A stretch of DNA of 64,000 bases from Firmicutes bacterium ADurb.Bin146. Lineage in GTDB: Bacteria; Bacillota; Clostridia; DUPQ01. The stretch covers positions 57,796 through 121,795 of the forward strand of contig MWDI01000034.1 in the NCBI GenBank assembly GCA_002070475.1, in the 5' to 3' direction. Of the stretch, positions 63,059 through 64,000 are shown piece by piece (position 1 is the stretch's first letter; every line of letters begins with the position of its first letter). A program made the position numbers and the translations under genes. The notes below the pieces were generated by a model. That model saw only the letters and a program-made list of their open reading frames with translations. It did not search any database and was not told where the DNA came from.

Positions 63059-63928
63059 TTAAAAATAAAAATCGTGATTTCCAATACTTCCATAAAAATT
63101 ACATGAATCTGCAATCCATGTACTTTTAGCTAATTTTGGATTAAAGAAGAACAAACACCATGATACATTATTGTAACCATTAAGAGCAGCTTTTGCTGCA
63201 AGTATGGCTTCTTCAGAAGGTTCATTGTATATAGTCCCTGAAGAAACAGGAGTAAACTGAACACCTCCTGCTTTATCAAATATGACACCATAGATAGTAT
63301 CAGGAAAATCCAAATGCCTGACGCGGTTTAAAACTACATTTGCAACTGCGACCATTCCTTCATATGATTCATATCCAGCTTCCGCATAAACAATACGAGA
63401 AAGCCAGTAGACATCTTCATATGTATATAATGCGTTAAAGCTAAAAGTATTTCTAGTCAATAATATCGAATCTGATACTTCATCATATAAAGTTTTTAGA
63501 CCTAATGCATCTGCCATTACCTTTAAAGAAGCGTATATTTTATCATTATACAGCAGGCTTGTAGCAGGAGCTGGGATCATAATACCATTTTTCAGCATGT
63601 AGTTAGTTCCGGAATATATCACATAAGTATTATACCCATCAGTTATAGTCACGCTTTTCGTTTCATTGTTCCATTCATACTGATAGTAGCCGAAATAGTT
63701 AAAGAATTCTGTCACAGGGATCACCATATATCCACCGACAATAAGTTTATCATTAGCAAAATTAATATTTTTGTAATCATATATTACTGGCGAATCTGTT
63801 ACCCAATATGAAATACCGCTTGGTGATATCTCAGCATCTGCGCTAACATCAATTGACATTAACGGTGAGATCAGAATTATGATGGCTAGTATCGAAGTTA
63901 ATAATCTTCTAAGTCTCAAACATTCCAT
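63059..63928 (-). CDS. Cell wall hydrolase SleB family, with copper-amine-oxidase-like N-domain
   Basis: A 289-residue exported protein. A signal peptide (LLTSILAIIILISPLMS, then ADA) is followed by a domain of the copper amine oxidase N-terminal type (about 45-150), common in clostridial secreted proteins. The SleB catalytic domain (about 165-289) has RIVYAEAGYESYEGMVAVANVVLNRV, with the catalytic glutamate, then GGVQFTPV and the PSEEAILAAKAAL segment. SleB-type enzymes are lytic transglycosylases active in spore germination or wall turnover. ATG 63928 is preferred; a GTG at 63946 is overlapped by the probable -10 box. Confidence 0.87.
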   Translation of the reverse strand: MECLRLRRLLTSILAIIILISPLMSIDVSADAEISPSGISYWVTDSPVIYDYKNINFANDKLIVGGYMVIPVTEFFNYFGYYQYEWNNETKSVTITDGYNTYVIYSGTNYMLKNGIMIPAPATSLLYNDKIYASLKVMADALGLKTLYDEVSDSILLTRNTFSFNALYTYEDVYWLSRIVYAEAGYESYEGMVAVANVVLNRVRHLDFPDTIYGVIFDKAGGVQFTPVSSGTIYNEPSEEAILAAKAALNGYNNVSWCLFFFNPKLAKSTWIADSCNFYGSIGNHDFYF

Positions 63929-63937
63929 TATTTTGAC

Positions 63938-63966
63938 ATAATACACGAAAAAAAAGCAGAATGCAA
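63938..63966 (-). promoter_or_regulatory. Putative promoter of the SleB-like gene
   Basis: On the minus strand TTGCAT (63961-63966), 17-base spacer, TATTAT (63938-63943), ending nine bases before the ATG at 63928. Confidence 0.5.
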
Positions 63967-64000
63967 TACTTAATTTTAAATTGTGAACAAAATGTGAACA

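Noticed and set aside
1..64000. tRNA, rRNA or CRISPR loci
   Set aside because: I saw no tRNA cloverleaf-type sequence, rRNA signature or regularly spaced repeats while reading either strand; a covariance-model scan would be needed to exclude small RNAs.

Overview
The window is AT-rich DNA of a low-GC, Gram-positive, anaerobic bacterium of the class Clostridia. The markers are an IspH–S1-domain fusion protein, a SCIFF peptide with its radical SAM maturase, RNase Y, ScpA/ScpB, a T-box leader before valS, a SleB-type cell wall hydrolase, and a transcarboxylase-like operon of the kind found in cellulolytic (cluster III) clostridia. The species cannot be named from this window. Almost all of it is chromosomal housekeeping DNA. 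I found no rRNA or tRNA genes, no CRISPR array, no prophage and no intact insertion sequence. No gene-free stretch exceeds 300 bases; the longest is about 245 bases (35083-35326).

Layout. 1-3124: radical SAM gene (cut by the window edge), its DUF2344 partner, a tRNA methyltransferase and rsmI. 3101-4446 (minus): AbrB-type regulator and a URO-D/MtaA-like protein. 4673-10417: rny, the SCIFF pair scfA-scfB (minus), a PLP amino acid decarboxylase (minus), and ymdB. 10404-14054: lspA, rluD, tcdA-like gene, xylulokinase. 14155-21042: surface glycan region with a glycosyltransferase, a truncated transposase, a DUF4015 lipoprotein, a nucleotidyltransferase, a sugar-phosphate mutase, an epimerase and GtrA. 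21062-25023: ftsQ-like gene, ftsZ, acyl-CoA synthetase-like protein. 25155-32408: MFS carrier, glycerophosphodiesterase, T-box, small membrane protein, valS, dipeptidase, mtnA. 32545-36910: heparinase-like protein, acyl-ACP thioesterase, DUF2089/DUF4097 pair. 37095-44023: ABC exporter pair, M23 protein, lipoprotein, D,D-carboxypeptidase. 44079-50279: M50 protease, trpS, scpA, scpB, glycosidase-like protein (minus), O-antigen ligase-like protein, rluB. 50413-53802: three-gene transcarboxylase-like operon. 53935-63928: RpiR regulator, flavoprotein, HutP-like protein, cmk, plsC, ispH-S1, small coiled-coil ORF, murD, glpK, sleB (minus).

The main points of interest are a SCIFF peptide whose known thioether-acceptor threonine is replaced by glycine, a terminator between scfA and scfB, a TrpRS with the iron-sulfur cysteine pattern, a complete 12S/1.3S/5S transcarboxylase gene set, a T-box whose terminator arm holds the ribosome binding site of a small membrane protein ahead of valS, a HutP-like protein with no hut genes, and four genes whose -10 box sits 6-9 bases before the start codon with no Shine-Dalgarno sequence (candidate leaderless mRNAs). 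I do not see a clearly new multi-gene system; most novelty is in variants of known ones.
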